DNA from: CAAGNP01 sp964611185
GTDB lineage: Bacteria; Bacteroidota; Bacteroidia; Bacteroidales; UBA932
NCBI GenBank assembly: GCA_964611185.1
Contig: CAZSXE010000001.1
Location: 103,541 to 167,540, forward strand
Direction: 5' to 3'
Length of the DNA stretch: 64,000 bases
Positions 26,901 to 36,165 of this stretch are shown here, piece after piece. The stretch's first letter is position 1. Each line of letters begins with the position of its first letter. Both the position numbers and the translations under genes were made by a program. The notes below the pieces were generated by a model that was not told the origin of the DNA, ran no database searches, and saw only the letters and a program-made list of their open reading frames with translations.

Positions 26901-27742
26901 TTTCCTCCGGCAATTCTATCCCTGATTTCACCTCCACTTCCGGTGGCAGCTCCGTTAAAAGGCTCGACCGTAGTGGGAAAATTATGAGTTTCCGCTTTAA
27001 GGGAAATAACAGTTTTTTCCTCTTTAAATTTAAAGAAATCGGGCTTCGTGGCAGAAGCAGGGTAGAACATTTTGACGGTGGGACCTTCGATAAAGGCACA
27101 ATTGTCTTTATATGCGGAGATTATCCTTCCCGGATGCTCCTTGGAAGTCTTTTTAATGAGTTTGAATAGTGAGGATTCCATCTCTTTGCCATCGATGATG
27201 AATGTGCCATTAAATATTTTATGGCGGCAGTGCTCTGAATTTACTTGAGAAAAACCGAACACTTCACTATCTGTGAGAGCCCTATTCAGTTTAGAACTTA
27301 AGCCTTGAAGATATGATATTTCCTCCGAAGAGAGGGCAAGTCCCTCTTTTTGGTTATATGCCTCAAAATCTGTTATGTATTCAATGGGTTCAGGTTTTTT
27401 ATCAACGGTGAAAATATCTTGATCGAGATTATGGTAAATGCGTTGGAGCATTTTGTCATAATTAATATCGCTATCGGATGAGCCAGATTCTATAGGGAAA
27501 AACTCCTCGATTCTCGAAATGCCATCGATATTCATATTTCGAGTTATCTCTACTGCCGTAGTGCTCCAAGGGGTAATCATCTCTCTTCGAGGTCCGATGA
27601 ATGTACCGATGATTTCAGATTGTTTTAGCTCCTTGGCATTTGAAAATAGCCATTCAAGAGCATCTATAGAAGATGATTGAAATGAATTATCTGCTCGAAG
27701 AGCAATTATTGTTTTACTGTCTGTGCGAAAAAAAAGAATCAT
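23954..27742 (-). CDS. purL: Phosphoribosylformylglycinamidine synthase, single-chain
   Basis: This catalyses the fourth step of purine synthesis, converting FGAR to FGAM with glutamine and ATP. The long form is a fusion of an N-terminal domain, the duplicated FGAM synthetase core (GSGGEIRDR, SVHDHGAGG) and a C-terminal glutaminase with nucleophile Cys1106 in LGVCNGCQL, histidine in PHPERG, and VAHGEGKF. The longer frame begins at a TTG (27829); ATG 27742 (MILFFRTDS) gives 1262 residues, close to family length. It is divergent from folC with 106 bp between the starts. Confidence 0.95.
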   Translation of the reverse strand: MILFFRTDSKTIIALRADNSFQSSSIDALEWLFSNAKELKQSEIIGTFIGPRREMITPWSTTAVEITRNMNIDGISRIEEFFPIESGSSDSDINYDKMLQRIYHNLDQDIFTVDKKPEPIEYITDFEAYNQKEGLALSSEEISYLQGLSSKLNRALTDSEVFGFSQVNSEHCRHKIFNGTFIIDGKEMESSLFKLIKKTSKEHPGRIISAYKDNCAFIEGPTVKMFYPASATKPDFFKFKEEKTVISLKAETHNFPTTVEPFNGAATGSGGEIRDRIAGGKGSFPIAGTAVYMTSYPRFEEDTAPEITGIAAGSRQWEHTPPRKWLYQTPQEILIKASNGASDFGNKFGQPVICGSLQTMEHSEVDPSSKDTRQYGYDKVIMLAGGIGFAKMKDSLKEIPEAGDKIILLGGDNYRIGMGGGAVSSVATGEYNNSIELNAVQRSNPEMQKRAYNAIRALAEKEDNTIISVHDHGAGGHLNCLSELVEERGGNIDIEKLPVGDPTLSAKEIIGNESQERMGLVLKSKDVQELREISERERAPFYVIGETTGKGNFTLRNNLNGETPIDLELSDMFGSTPKTVMSDSSPKGGYDGKGGFAPIDIDLDTLSSEEIIDALNKVLQIESVACKDWLTNKVDRSVTGLIACQQSCGPIELPLNNLGVTAIGYKNKEGIATSIGHAPLVGMINPASGSRIAISEALTNIIWTPIQDQIEGVSLSANWMWPCKNEGENSRLYQAVKGASDFAIALGVNIPTGKDSMSMTQKYPNGDKVLSPGTLIVSAAGQCSDVGKTIHPVLKCEDKSLLFYIPFSKNVTYPLGGSAFAQTINKIGDTAPDIEDPQYFKNCFNTLQDIMFHRGEKIVLSGHDVSAGGLVTTLLEMCFSNIHGGLEIDLSAFGTARVLFSEAPAVVVQIPESQKSLFLQNLGSVISYEIGHFISAREINIKLPKANGTLLNLNIDKLRDIWFRTSYLFDIRQVGGKLAAERFNNYKKQPLQFHFPKHFTGKYNEPEERKIIAAIIREKGSNGDREMANALYKAGFRVKDVHVTDLTSGRETLDDVKMIVFVGGFSNADTLGSAKGWAGALLYNEKAKNALERFYSRKDTLSLGVCNGCQLMAEMGFITPQNREDSPKMKHNDSHKYESAFVGVTIPESPSILLSSLKGAQLGIWVAHGEGKFSFPKPINTYNIALKYLYNAYPANPNGSPEGIAAVCSPDGRHLAMMPHPERGLNPWNWPYYPEERENDEVSPWMELFINGRKWLENNKII

Positions 27743-27848
27743 AATTTTCAATTGAGAATGTCTAAATAATTTGTAAAAGTACTGATTTTTTGCGTTACCT
27801 AAGCGATTTATTGCCATTTTTGCAAACAAATTTTCAACATATATATAA

Positions 27849-29135
27849 ATGGATATAATTAACCGATATGAGAAGTTGAATTACGATGAGGCAGTCGAAG
27901 AACTGTATAAGCAAGTTCCCTCTTTTCAAGTAGTTGGGTATTCTGCCTATCATCCAGGACTGTCTGTTATGAAAAAATTTGACGATTTATTGTCTCATCC
28001 CCATTCAAATTATAAAATCATTCATATTGCCGGCACCAACGGGAAAGGGTCTGTTGCCCATTTTTTGGCTGCTGCTTTAATGTCCGAAGGTAGAAAGGTG
28101 GGGTTATATACCTCCCCTCATCTTCTTGATTTCAGGGAAAGAATCAGAGTTAACGGGGAGATGATACCTAAAGACGCGGTACTCTCTTTCCTTAGAAGCA
28201 ACGGCTCCTTCATTTCTGAAGAGAACCCTTCATTTTTTGAGGTGACTACCGCCATGGCATTCGATTGGTTTTCTACTTCAAAGATTGATATCGCTGTTAT
28301 CGAGACCGGACTCGGGGGGAGGCTTGATTCGACCAATATTGTAACTCCTGTTTTAAGCATTATTACATCTATCGGACTCGACCATAAATCTATTCTTGGA
28401 GATACAGTGGAAAAAATTGCGGTAGAAAAAGGGGGAATAATAAAAGAGGGGATACCGATAGTTTTAGGTAAAGTCGATGAGAGTGTTGGGGTGGTAATAA
28501 GGGAGATTGCTCAGAAGAAAAAATCAAAATTAATTGATTCTCAAGGATATGATGATTATTATGATTTGCTCTCAGACATGGAATTGGCGGGTGAGTATCA
28601 AAGAATCAACTTAAAGACAGTATGTGCTGCACTATATGTGCTTGATATTAAATTTGACAAGGTCAAAAATGCTTTGGCTCATGCTGCTTCGATAAGTGGT
28701 CTAAGGGGGCGTTGGGAGACTTTATCTCAAACTCCGCGAATTATATGTGATATTGCTCATAACCAGCAGGCGATTCAAATAGTGATGAAGCAGCTCGAAA
28801 AAGAATTCAACTCGTTTAACGAAATCGGTAAAAAATACGGGAGATTGGTGCTGATTTTCGGGGTAATGGCTGATAAGGACCTCTCATCTATGATGAATTA
28901 TCTCCCTAAAGAAGCCTTTTACTACTTTACGCAAACCTCCTCACTTAGGGCATTGTCATCAAATACGCTTAAAAATATCATGTCTGAGAATGGATTTATC
29001 GGAAAATCTACTTCTACTGTATCCGAGGCTATTGAGTTGTATTTGCGAGAGTCGAAAAAAGATGATTTGGTATATATCGGGGGTAGCAGCTATATAGTTT
29101 CGGATGCTTTGAAATGGTATAATGAAAATATTTGA
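27849..29135 (+). CDS. folC: Bifunctional folylpolyglutamate synthase / dihydrofolate synthase
   Basis: This Mur-ligase-fold enzyme adds glutamate to dihydropteroate and to folates in the cytoplasm. The P-loop AGTNGKGS lies at residues 61-68, TSPHLLDFRERI follows as the folate-contacting segment, and IVTPVLSIITSIGLDH contains the family Mg-binding region. The C-terminal domain has ICDIAHN. The 428 residues fit FolC. It is divergent from purL, and the next feature is a separately promoted tRNA-Val. Confidence 0.93.
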   Translation: MDIINRYEKLNYDEAVEELYKQVPSFQVVGYSAYHPGLSVMKKFDDLLSHPHSNYKIIHIAGTNGKGSVAHFLAAALMSEGRKVGLYTSPHLLDFRERIRVNGEMIPKDAVLSFLRSNGSFISEENPSFFEVTTAMAFDWFSTSKIDIAVIETGLGGRLDSTNIVTPVLSIITSIGLDHKSILGDTVEKIAVEKGGIIKEGIPIVLGKVDESVGVVIREIAQKKKSKLIDSQGYDDYYDLLSDMELAGEYQRINLKTVCAALYVLDIKFDKVKNALAHAASISGLRGRWETLSQTPRIICDIAHNQQAIQIVMKQLEKEFNSFNEIGKKYGRLVLIFGVMADKDLSSMMNYLPKEAFYYFTQTSSLRALSSNTLKNIMSENGFIGKSTSTVSEAIELYLRESKKDDLVYIGGSSYIVSDALKWYNENI

Positions 29136-29152
29136 AAATTTTTTACTTTTTT

Positions 29153-29183
29153 TTTGGTAGATAAAATTTATACTCTATATTTG
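29153..29183 (+). promoter_or_regulatory. Promoter of tRNA-Val
   Basis: TTTG (29153-29156), a 19-bp spacer and TATATTTG (29176-29183) form the best complete Bacteroidetes -33/-7 promoter in the window. The mature tRNA begins at 29201. Confidence 0.75.
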
Positions 29184-29200
29184 CAGTCCCAAAAGGAAAA

Positions 29201-29275
29201 GGGAGCATAGCTCAGCTGGTTTAGAGCATCTGCCTTACAAGCAGAGGGTCGGGGGTTCGAATCCCTCTGCTCCCA
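29201..29275 (+). tRNA. tRNA-Val (anticodon TAC)
   Basis: This is a 75-nt cloverleaf with acceptor GGGAGCA/TGCTCCC. The anticodon stem TCTGC/GCAGA encloses loop CTTACAA with anticodon TAC, the T-loop has TTCGAAT, and the discriminator is A. CCA is not encoded as such (the genome reads A then CAAG). Confidence 0.96.
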
Positions 29276-29277
29276 CA

Positions 29278-29309
29278 AGCGACTGAAAATTCAGTCGCTT
29301 TTTTTTTTT
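29278..29309 (+). terminator. Terminator of tRNA-Val
   Basis: The hairpin AGCGACTGAA / TTCAGTCGCT (29278-29287, 29290-29299) with a 2-base loop is followed by a run of ten T, directly after the tRNA. It is a textbook intrinsic terminator. Confidence 0.92.
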
Positions 29310-29335
29310 GATATTTTTTCTCCTTTATCTAATAT

Positions 29336-29379
29336 AATAATAGTGGGAATATGGTTTTCGCCCTATTCCCACTATTATT
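29336..29379 (-). terminator. Terminator of htpG
   Basis: This is a perfect 16-bp inverted repeat (AATAATAGTGGGAATA at 29336-29351 and its complement at 29364-29379) with a 12-base loop, 41 bp after the htpG stop on the minus strand. Confidence 0.75.
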
Positions 29380-29420
29380 TATGATTATCTTAATACTCTC
29401 CAAGAGCATCTTGATACTGA

Positions 29421-31484
29421 TTACATAAGCACTTCGGTACTGCGCTTGATGAAATCGTTCAGTTCTTTCCCTTTGAGCATATTGTTGGCAAGAAGGGCAA
29501 GATCGGTAACCTGTTTAAGGAGAGTATTATCTTTTGCAAAATCAGACATCACTTCTTTTCGAGAATTGTTCAATGTCTCAATCTCTTTGCTGAGTTTTTC
29601 TTTCTCTTCTTTGTCTGAAGTGGAAATCTCTTCTGATTTTTTATCCTTGTTATCGGCATTGATTTTATCGAGAGCACTCTGTAATTCTGCCTTAGTGGCA
29701 TCGAAAGTAGCTACTTTATCGGCAGTTACGACAGATTTGGAATCAAGTATTTTCTTTATCAGCGGATGCTCCATATTTACATTTATGTTATATGACTCCG
29801 GCATTTCACCATAAAAATTCATTCCACCACCAAGAGCAGACATTTCGCGGTAGCGGCGCATAAATTCGCTTTGTGTAATTAGTATCGGGGCTGATTCTTC
29901 TCCTAAATTCTCAGGCTGAACATAGTAATTGTTCCCTTTAGGGAGAATTGACTCGAATATGGATGAAATATCTGTTTTTTCGCTGTCGCTGACAGAGGGC
30001 TTCTCATTATTATCATCTTTTTTAATGAGCTTGTCAATAGAATCGGAGTCAACACGAGCAAATGTAGAATCTTTAAATTTACTTTCGAGAAGATTTACAA
30101 AATGGGCGTCAAGCTGGCAGTCGAATATCAAAACATCATATCCTTTATTTTTTGCAGATTCAATATAGGGATACTGTTCAACAGTGTTTGTGGAATATAG
30201 ATATACAAGTTTTTTATCTTTATCTGTCTGAAGTGGCTCTATTGCTTTTTTATAATCATCGTAGCTGAAATATTTATTGTCCGTATTTTTCAACAGGGCA
30301 AACTTTTCTGCTCGCTCATAAAATTTTTCGTCTGAAAGCATACCGTATTCGATAAATAACTTCAGATTATCCCATTTCGATTCGTACTCCGTCCTCTCTT
30401 TTTTGAATATCTCTTCAAGTCTGTCAGATACTTTCTTGGTAATGTATGTGGAAATCTTTTTTACATCTGAATCAGCCTGCAAATAACTTCTTGAAACATT
30501 TAAAGGGATATCAGGTGAGTCTATTACTCCGTGGAGGAGAGTAAGAAAATCGGGGACTATGTTTTCGACGGAGTCAGTAACGAACATTTGATTGCAATAG
30601 AGCTGAATCTTATTTCTGCTGATTTCGATTTTATCTTTAATTTTGGGAAAGTATAGTACCCCTGTCAAGTTAAATGGATAATCGACATTAAGATGGATGT
30701 AGAAGAGAGGTTCGTCCTGCATAGGATAGAGATCCTTATAGAATTTCATATAATCCTCTTCTTTTAAATCAGTCGGCTTCTTTGTCCAGATAGGGACTGT
30801 GGCGTTGATGATTTTATCCTTGTCAGTATCTTTATATTCATTCTTTTTATCATCCCATTTTTGCTCTTTTCCAAACGCAATGGGGACAGGCATAAATTTA
30901 CAATATTTGGACAGAAGTGCTTCAATCTTCGATTTGGTTGCAAATTCCTTATCTCCCTCATCATCAGCAATGTAGAGAGTAATCGTAGTGCCTCTCTCTT
31001 TTTTATCTCCTTCATTCATACTAAATTCAGGATCTCCGTCACATTCCCATTTAACGGGTTTAGCACCCTCTTTCCATGATAGAGTGTCGATGGTTACTTT
31101 TTTAGAGACCATAAAGGCAGAGTAAAAGCCCAATCCGAAATGTCCTATAATGCTGTTAATCTGATCTTTATATTTTTCAAGAAATTCACCTGCACTTGAG
31201 AAAGCTATCTGGTTGATATATTTGTCAACCTCTTCTTCCGTCATACCTATTCCATTATCAGTAATTTTCAAAATCTTTTTCTTTTCATCTAACTCTACTT
31301 TAATGGAGATATCTCCCAATTCTCCTTTGAATTCGCCTGAAGAGGCGAGTGCTTTCATCTTTTGGGATGCATCGACAGCGTTGGCTATTAATTCTCTTAG
31401 AAAAATTTCGTGATCCGAGTAAAGAAATTTTTTAATAACGGGAAAAATGTTTTCCGTAGTAACACCTATTTTACCTTTTTGCAT
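29421..31484 (-). CDS. htpG: Molecular chaperone HtpG (Hsp90)
   Basis: This is the bacterial Hsp90, a cytoplasmic ATP-dependent chaperone. From ATG 31484 (the longer frame begins with a TTG) it has 687 residues. The GHKL ATPase domain shows Glu31 and Asn35 in ELIANAVDA, the DNGIGM loop at 76-81 and GHFGLGF at 114-120. A middle domain with SRSYLQ and the C-terminal dimerisation domain follow. A charged linker like that of eukaryotic Hsp90 is short, as in bacteria. It is a single gene with its own terminator and a candidate promoter. Confidence 0.95.
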   Translation of the reverse strand: MQKGKIGVTTENIFPVIKKFLYSDHEIFLRELIANAVDASQKMKALASSGEFKGELGDISIKVELDEKKKILKITDNGIGMTEEEVDKYINQIAFSSAGEFLEKYKDQINSIIGHFGLGFYSAFMVSKKVTIDTLSWKEGAKPVKWECDGDPEFSMNEGDKKERGTTITLYIADDEGDKEFATKSKIEALLSKYCKFMPVPIAFGKEQKWDDKKNEYKDTDKDKIINATVPIWTKKPTDLKEEDYMKFYKDLYPMQDEPLFYIHLNVDYPFNLTGVLYFPKIKDKIEISRNKIQLYCNQMFVTDSVENIVPDFLTLLHGVIDSPDIPLNVSRSYLQADSDVKKISTYITKKVSDRLEEIFKKERTEYESKWDNLKLFIEYGMLSDEKFYERAEKFALLKNTDNKYFSYDDYKKAIEPLQTDKDKKLVYLYSTNTVEQYPYIESAKNKGYDVLIFDCQLDAHFVNLLESKFKDSTFARVDSDSIDKLIKKDDNNEKPSVSDSEKTDISSIFESILPKGNNYYVQPENLGEESAPILITQSEFMRRYREMSALGGGMNFYGEMPESYNINVNMEHPLIKKILDSKSVVTADKVATFDATKAELQSALDKINADNKDKKSEEISTSDKEEKEKLSKEIETLNNSRKEVMSDFAKDNTLLKQVTDLALLANNMLKGKELNDFIKRSTEVLM

Positions 31485-31527
31485 ATCGTAATATTTTAAT
31501 ATTTTTTGTTTTACGATACGATTTTGG

Positions 31528-31560
31528 CAAAATATATACCAATAAGGATAAACTGACAAA
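31528..31560 (-). promoter_or_regulatory. Candidate promoter of htpG
   Basis: On the minus strand, TTTG (31557-31560) is followed after 20 bp by TATATTTTG (31528-31536), a one-base-longer variant of TAnnTTTG. It lies about 44 bases before ATG 31484. Confidence 0.4.
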
Positions 31561-31572
31561 ATGTCGGAACGA

Positions 31573-34500
31573 CTAATTTTCTTTAGTGAAAAATTGAAGC
31601 AAGTCTGACATTAATGTATCTATCTGCTGAGAATCTGATAGTGTTTCAATAGGAAAGCCAAGGGTAACACACCTGTAATCTTTACCTTTGTATGCTACGC
31701 CGGCTGAAATATTATTCTCAGAATATCGAAATATCGTCCAGGCATTTTCGCCCACAGGGGTGAGTCCGTCAGGAGATTCGACACAATAAGACTGAGTATT
31801 AGGCTTAGTATTAAAGGAAAAATAGCCGTTTTGAGTAGGGACATATCCGATACCGAGAGGATTTTGAACCGGTTTAACCTTTCCGTCTGATGAAGCGTAG
31901 TGAGTCATCCATCTGTATTTGAGTGTGTTCATCGCAAATTGCCTTGAGCGTTCTTCTGTACTTGTCCCTTTTTCAAAATCGGATATGCTTGAAGTAGTTT
32001 TATTAAGTATCGAGGCTAAGGAATCGATATAGGATGAGCCATTCTTTATGTTCTGTTCTATTTTTTGAACAGAAGATGAGTCGTAGCAGAAATAATCAAA
32101 ACCGAGAGAATCATTTAATTTATTAACCATAGACGAATGTTCAGCGACATTTTCGATAAGAGAGTTCAGATCCAAAGCCATTTTCCGTGATGAAAGAATT
32201 AACTCTTTAATTTTATCATTTTGGGACTTAATCGGTTTTGAATTATAGATTTTGTCCCAAAGATCTGTGGCAACATATGAACCGGAAATGAGAATATTTC
32301 CACCTTTACTACAATAATCTTCTATCGCCTTTTGAAGCAAAATGGGAAACACTTCGTATTTTGGAATAGATGCCCCGTCCCGACCGATTTGGGTTTTTAT
32401 CTGTTTTCCCATAATCATATCTACAATAGGGTAATCATTAAGAGATACACTATAATGGGTGATGGCGTCTCTGCTGCAAGAGACAAAGTTGTATCCTGCT
32501 TTTAAAATTGATAAACCGTGAATAAAAGGGTAATCGAAAGTATTTCCGGCAATTACCTTATCTTCATAAGTGGCATAAGAGGCTCCAAAGCCCGGAGCAT
32601 CATCGTCCATCCATGGAATCGCCCTTCTGTATTCGTGCATATTTCCAATAAATGAAAAATCTTTTATATAAGGAACTCCACCATCGAGATAATTCTCAAA
32701 ACCTGCTCTAAGCGAGTCTCTTGAAGAATATGATGCAGGGGCAGACACTCTGTCGAATCCGTTCATTATCAGTACAGTATAACTTTCTTTCCATTTTTCG
32801 GAAAGACCTATGGATAGAATTTCACTCGGGAAACTTATCCCCCCTTCATTTAATGCCGCTACTTTATAGCTATAGATTTTTCCCGCCTCAATCGGGATAG
32901 TAACCGAAGTTCCGTTTTCTACTATAAAGCCATTATCAAAGCCACCTTCATCAGAGGCAGAAGGGTCTGTTATTCTGGTGTAAACTATATATTTCGATGG
33001 GATTGCCGTAGGCTCTAATGGATCAAATGTAGGTTTCCAAGAGAGTAGGGCTTGAGGCTCTTTTTTGGAAGATGATGATAAAGTGGCAGAAAAAGAGTTA
33101 ACGGCAAGGGGCTGTACGACATATTCAAAATCGTAGCGTTCGCTTTGAAAACGAAGTATCCCTTTATATATGGCTCTCGATACGGTAAATCTGAAATTAG
33201 GGTCAAGTCCGTAGCGCATATCGGCAAAATTCTGATGAGAAAGAAGTTCGAGAAGCATGGAGGGGACTTTGGGTGTGCGAGATTCACTGTAGGAACGATC
33301 CCATAGAGCTCTGCGAATCCATTTATTTTCATATTGGGCTCTAATGTCATCTACTATCTGAGTCTGAATAATATCTGCAAGTTCACGCGATACAATTCTT
33401 TTATCTCCTGTAGGAAAAAAGTCCTTACCCTCCGAAAATCTTGTGTATATGGCAAGTGTGCCAATAATCGAATCGGTCAGAGTAGTACCGGCATCTGTGT
33501 GGAAAGCCATGGATAAATCGATCGGAATATTATATCCTTTCTCTTTAGGGTTAGCCTTGGAACCACCGGAAAGGGCATTTACCCATCTTCCTCTGGACAT
33601 ATAATCATCATTATAGTCATTCATGTTATTGTTCGGAGAATAGATAGAATCAGCGAATCCGGACCATTGGAGCCAATATCGAGACCCTTCGGTAAATCTC
33701 GGATACCCACTGATTTCACTTACCATGTCAAATGAAGGCTCAGCCGGTTTTCTCGCAATATTTCCCATTCCTCCTCCGATTTTGACCGCATCGGCTGTAA
33801 TTATGGCTCCTCGCATCAGCTTTTCCCCTTCGGGAATGCCATTTGATAAGATAACACCTTGAAATCGTCCTTCGTCCAATCTGTCAGAAGAGGTAAAAGA
33901 GAAAGTGCCGAGATATGTAAATGTACCTCCTCCGATTTTCTGATTGACCACAAAATCTGTTTTACCCCCATTGTGAAAAACAGAATAAAGTGCTTTATCG
34001 GTGCTCTCGGAAAGAGTTTGATAAGAGACATATACCGCATATTCTCCTGATTGCGGAATGTCCGGCACCCAAGAAGCAGATGCTGTTTCTTCAGAACTCT
34101 GTTCAATCATTCTCGCACTTCCCATCATAAAAGGATTTTCTCCATACTCGTAATACTCTTTTTTATCTGCGAAACCGGCAATTTTCGACTCCGTCCATTG
34201 ATATTTTTCGGTTATATAATTTTCAGAATAAGTGCCGTGTGCCCTCGTTTGAGAGGCTTGGTCATTATCAACAATCACTTCATTAATCTGAGAATCTCTC
34301 TCCCTGGGAAGGGCAATACAAGCACCTGCGTTTTCAAGCATCGGTACTAAAAAGGGAAGTACATAGCTCTGTGTGTAGAGATCTTCTACGGTTTGAAAAA
34401 TTCTTGCTCTTTGCCACTCCCATCTCTGTAGCTTTTGTTCGTAGTAAAATCCGTGACTTTGCCATAAGGCAATATGAGAGTTTTGCAGGCCTGAAGAGAT

Positions 34501-34962
34501 GGAATAGGGGGAGGAGATGTTCTCTACCCATTTTTCCTCGGAAGCATCTTTATTTTTTTTACTCGATTTGATCGTTTTTCTCCCTGAGTAATATGAAGAG
34601 GAAAGATCTTCTATAGGAGTTCTGTTTGAAAATATAGAAACAGAGTATTTTTCAAAACCGTCCGGCATGGTTCCCCGTACAATATCGTAAATAGTGGATA
34701 CCTGAGTATCTCTTATCGGAAAATCTGAAAGGGTACTGGAAAAATGAATATCCATCTTTTTATTGGGATAAATATATACGGTATCCACTAATATTTTTCC
34801 GTAAACAGTAGCTGAGGGTCTGAGTATGGAATAAATGGAATCAGCCATTGCTTGAAATTGAAGAGTAGATAATTGTTGTTTATTCTGAGAAAATGCACTT
34901 AAATGGAAAGAAGTCAGAATAATAGAGGAAAGAAGTAAAAATAATGGAAATGTTTTTTTCAT
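31573..34962 (-). CDS. Large exported amidase-like / golvesin-type protein (often annotated xanthan lyase)
   Basis: This 1129-residue exported protein has a signal peptide ending near AFSQ (residue 26). It resembles Bacteroidales proteins labelled xanthan lyase or golvesin-domain proteins. The N-terminal half contains features of a zinc N-acetylmuramoyl-L-alanine amidase: ALPRERD, AFHTDAGTT (the LSxHADA-like metal-histidine block) and VSRELADIIQTQI. A golvesin C-terminal-like beta domain (ASWVPDIPQSGEYAVYVSY) is inserted between these blocks. A fibronectin-III-like segment near 645-720 and a C-terminal Rossmann-like part (GGNILISGSYVATDLW) follow. I infer cell-wall or surface-polysaccharide processing; a true lyase activity is unsupported. 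It has its own -7 box and stands alone. Confidence 0.65.
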   Translation of the reverse strand: MKKTFPLFLLLSSIILTSFHLSAFSQNKQQLSTLQFQAMADSIYSILRPSATVYGKILVDTVYIYPNKKMDIHFSSTLSDFPIRDTQVSTIYDIVRGTMPDGFEKYSVSIFSNRTPIEDLSSSYYSGRKTIKSSKKNKDASEEKWVENISSPYSISSGLQNSHIALWQSHGFYYEQKLQRWEWQRARIFQTVEDLYTQSYVLPFLVPMLENAGACIALPRERDSQINEVIVDNDQASQTRAHGTYSENYITEKYQWTESKIAGFADKKEYYEYGENPFMMGSARMIEQSSEETASASWVPDIPQSGEYAVYVSYQTLSESTDKALYSVFHNGGKTDFVVNQKIGGGTFTYLGTFSFTSSDRLDEGRFQGVILSNGIPEGEKLMRGAIITADAVKIGGGMGNIARKPAEPSFDMVSEISGYPRFTEGSRYWLQWSGFADSIYSPNNNMNDYNDDYMSRGRWVNALSGGSKANPKEKGYNIPIDLSMAFHTDAGTTLTDSIIGTLAIYTRFSEGKDFFPTGDKRIVSRELADIIQTQIVDDIRAQYENKWIRRALWDRSYSESRTPKVPSMLLELLSHQNFADMRYGLDPNFRFTVSRAIYKGILRFQSERYDFEYVVQPLAVNSFSATLSSSSKKEPQALLSWKPTFDPLEPTAIPSKYIVYTRITDPSASDEGGFDNGFIVENGTSVTIPIEAGKIYSYKVAALNEGGISFPSEILSIGLSEKWKESYTVLIMNGFDRVSAPASYSSRDSLRAGFENYLDGGVPYIKDFSFIGNMHEYRRAIPWMDDDAPGFGASYATYEDKVIAGNTFDYPFIHGLSILKAGYNFVSCSRDAITHYSVSLNDYPIVDMIMGKQIKTQIGRDGASIPKYEVFPILLQKAIEDYCSKGGNILISGSYVATDLWDKIYNSKPIKSQNDKIKELILSSRKMALDLNSLIENVAEHSSMVNKLNDSLGFDYFCYDSSSVQKIEQNIKNGSSYIDSLASILNKTTSSISDFEKGTSTEERSRQFAMNTLKYRWMTHYASSDGKVKPVQNPLGIGYVPTQNGYFSFNTKPNTQSYCVESPDGLTPVGENAWTIFRYSENNISAGVAYKGKDYRCVTLGFPIETLSDSQQIDTLMSDLLQFFTKEN

Positions 34963-34980
34963 GATGTCTTAAATAAGCTA

Positions 34981-34988
34981 CAAATTTA
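34981..34988 (-). promoter_or_regulatory. -7 box TAAATTTG before the amidase-like gene
   Basis: This minus-strand TAnnTTTG match lies 18 bases before ATG 34962. It is one half of a divergent pair with 35019-35026. Confidence 0.45.
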
Positions 34989-35018
34989 TAGAAAAAATGA
35001 AAACAGTTATCATTTTTA

Positions 35019-35026
35019 TATATTTG
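35019..35026 (+). promoter_or_regulatory. -7 box TATATTTG before the D-cysteine desulfhydrase gene
   Basis: This perfect TAnnTTTG on the plus strand gives a leader of about 35 nt to ATG 35066. No clear -33 TTTG is seen. Confidence 0.5.
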
Positions 35027-35065
35027 CATTGGAAATAGTCACTTATATCTTTTATCTTTAATACA

Positions 35066-36160
35066 ATGAATAAAATTCAACTTGCAAATCTGCCCACCAG
35101 AATAATCAAATTGGAAAGATTATCAGAGGAGTTAAACACCAATATTTTTATCAAAAGAGACGACCAGACTGGTTCTGAATTATCAGGAAATAAAGTGAGA
35201 AAACTTGAATTTTCTTTCTCTGAAGCGAAATCGAAAGGGTGTGATTTGATTATAACTTGCGGCGGAATCCAGTCAAACCATTGTAGAGCGACAGTGGCAG
35301 CAGCCACAATGCTCGGAATGAAATCGGCACTTCTTCTACGCATTTCCAAAAAAGGATCGACAAATATTCCATACAATGAGGATATAAATGCCCCTGCATC
35401 CCATCGGGAAGATTTACTTACACCCCAAGTAGCCGGAAATTATTTTTTAGACAGATTATTCGGTGCCGACATCCATTTCTGCTCTCCGGAGGAATATTGC
35501 TCTGAAAGAGATGAAATTATGAATCAATTGGCACTGAAATACAAAGCAGACGGATACAAACCATATATTATTCCCGAAGGGGCATCGAACGGAATCGGTG
35601 TACTTGGCTATTATAATGCAATGAAAGAGATTTCGGCTCAGGAAAATGATTTGGGAGTATCTTTCGATACAATAGTGGTGGCCACCGGTTCAGGGGGGAC
35701 TTGTGCCGGGTTAAATGTGGCTAATAAGGTGTTAGGATTGGGTAAAAGGGTGGTAGGTATGTGCGTATGCGACGACAATAAATATTTCCAGGAGAGAATT
35801 GCACGCATTTCCAATGAATCTTTTGATTATCTCGAACTATTCGATGAACTGCCGAAGAATGTCCTTTCTTCTTCTGAATTGAGGGAAAAATATTCGTTTA
35901 TCCCCGAGGAAATAGAGATGAATGATAAATATGTAGGGATTGGCTATTCGCTTTCACGCCCGGAAGAGCTTGAATTTATTAAAAAGATTTCATCAATGGA
36001 GGGTATTGTTTTCGATACATGCTATACGGGAAAAGGGATGTACGGCGTATATAATGAACTCCGAAAGGGAGGGACACTTCATGGCTCAAAAAATCTTCTG
36101 TTCATCCATACAGGAGGATTATACGGGTTATTTCCGAATGCCGATCACTTCAAGTGGTAA
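35066..36160 (+). CDS. D-cysteine desulfhydrase / ACC deaminase family PLP enzyme
   Basis: This is a fold-type II PLP enzyme of 364 residues. The PLP lysine is Lys43 in SGNKVRKLE, followed by ITCGGIQSNHCRATVAAA, which binds the substrate carboxylate, and ATGSGGTCAG, the PLP phosphate loop. D-cysteine desulfhydrase yields pyruvate, ammonia and sulfide; ACC deaminases share the fold and cannot be excluded. It is a single gene convergent with the DUF3575-like gene (5 bp gap). Confidence 0.8.
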   Translation: MNKIQLANLPTRIIKLERLSEELNTNIFIKRDDQTGSELSGNKVRKLEFSFSEAKSKGCDLIITCGGIQSNHCRATVAAATMLGMKSALLLRISKKGSTNIPYNEDINAPASHREDLLTPQVAGNYFLDRLFGADIHFCSPEEYCSERDEIMNQLALKYKADGYKPYIIPEGASNGIGVLGYYNAMKEISAQENDLGVSFDTIVVATGSGGTCAGLNVANKVLGLGKRVVGMCVCDDNKYFQERIARISNESFDYLELFDELPKNVLSSSELREKYSFIPEEIEMNDKYVGIGYSLSRPEELEFIKKISSMEGIVFDTCYTGKGMYGVYNELRKGGTLHGSKNLLFIHTGGLYGLFPNADHFKW

Positions 36161-36165
36161 GACCG

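Noticed and set aside
27743..27848. Perfect -33/-7 promoters for purL and folC
   Set aside because: No box in this divergent spacer keeps both the TAnnTTTG sequence and the spacing; TACTTTTA on the minus strand is one mismatch off and has no TTTG at the right distance.
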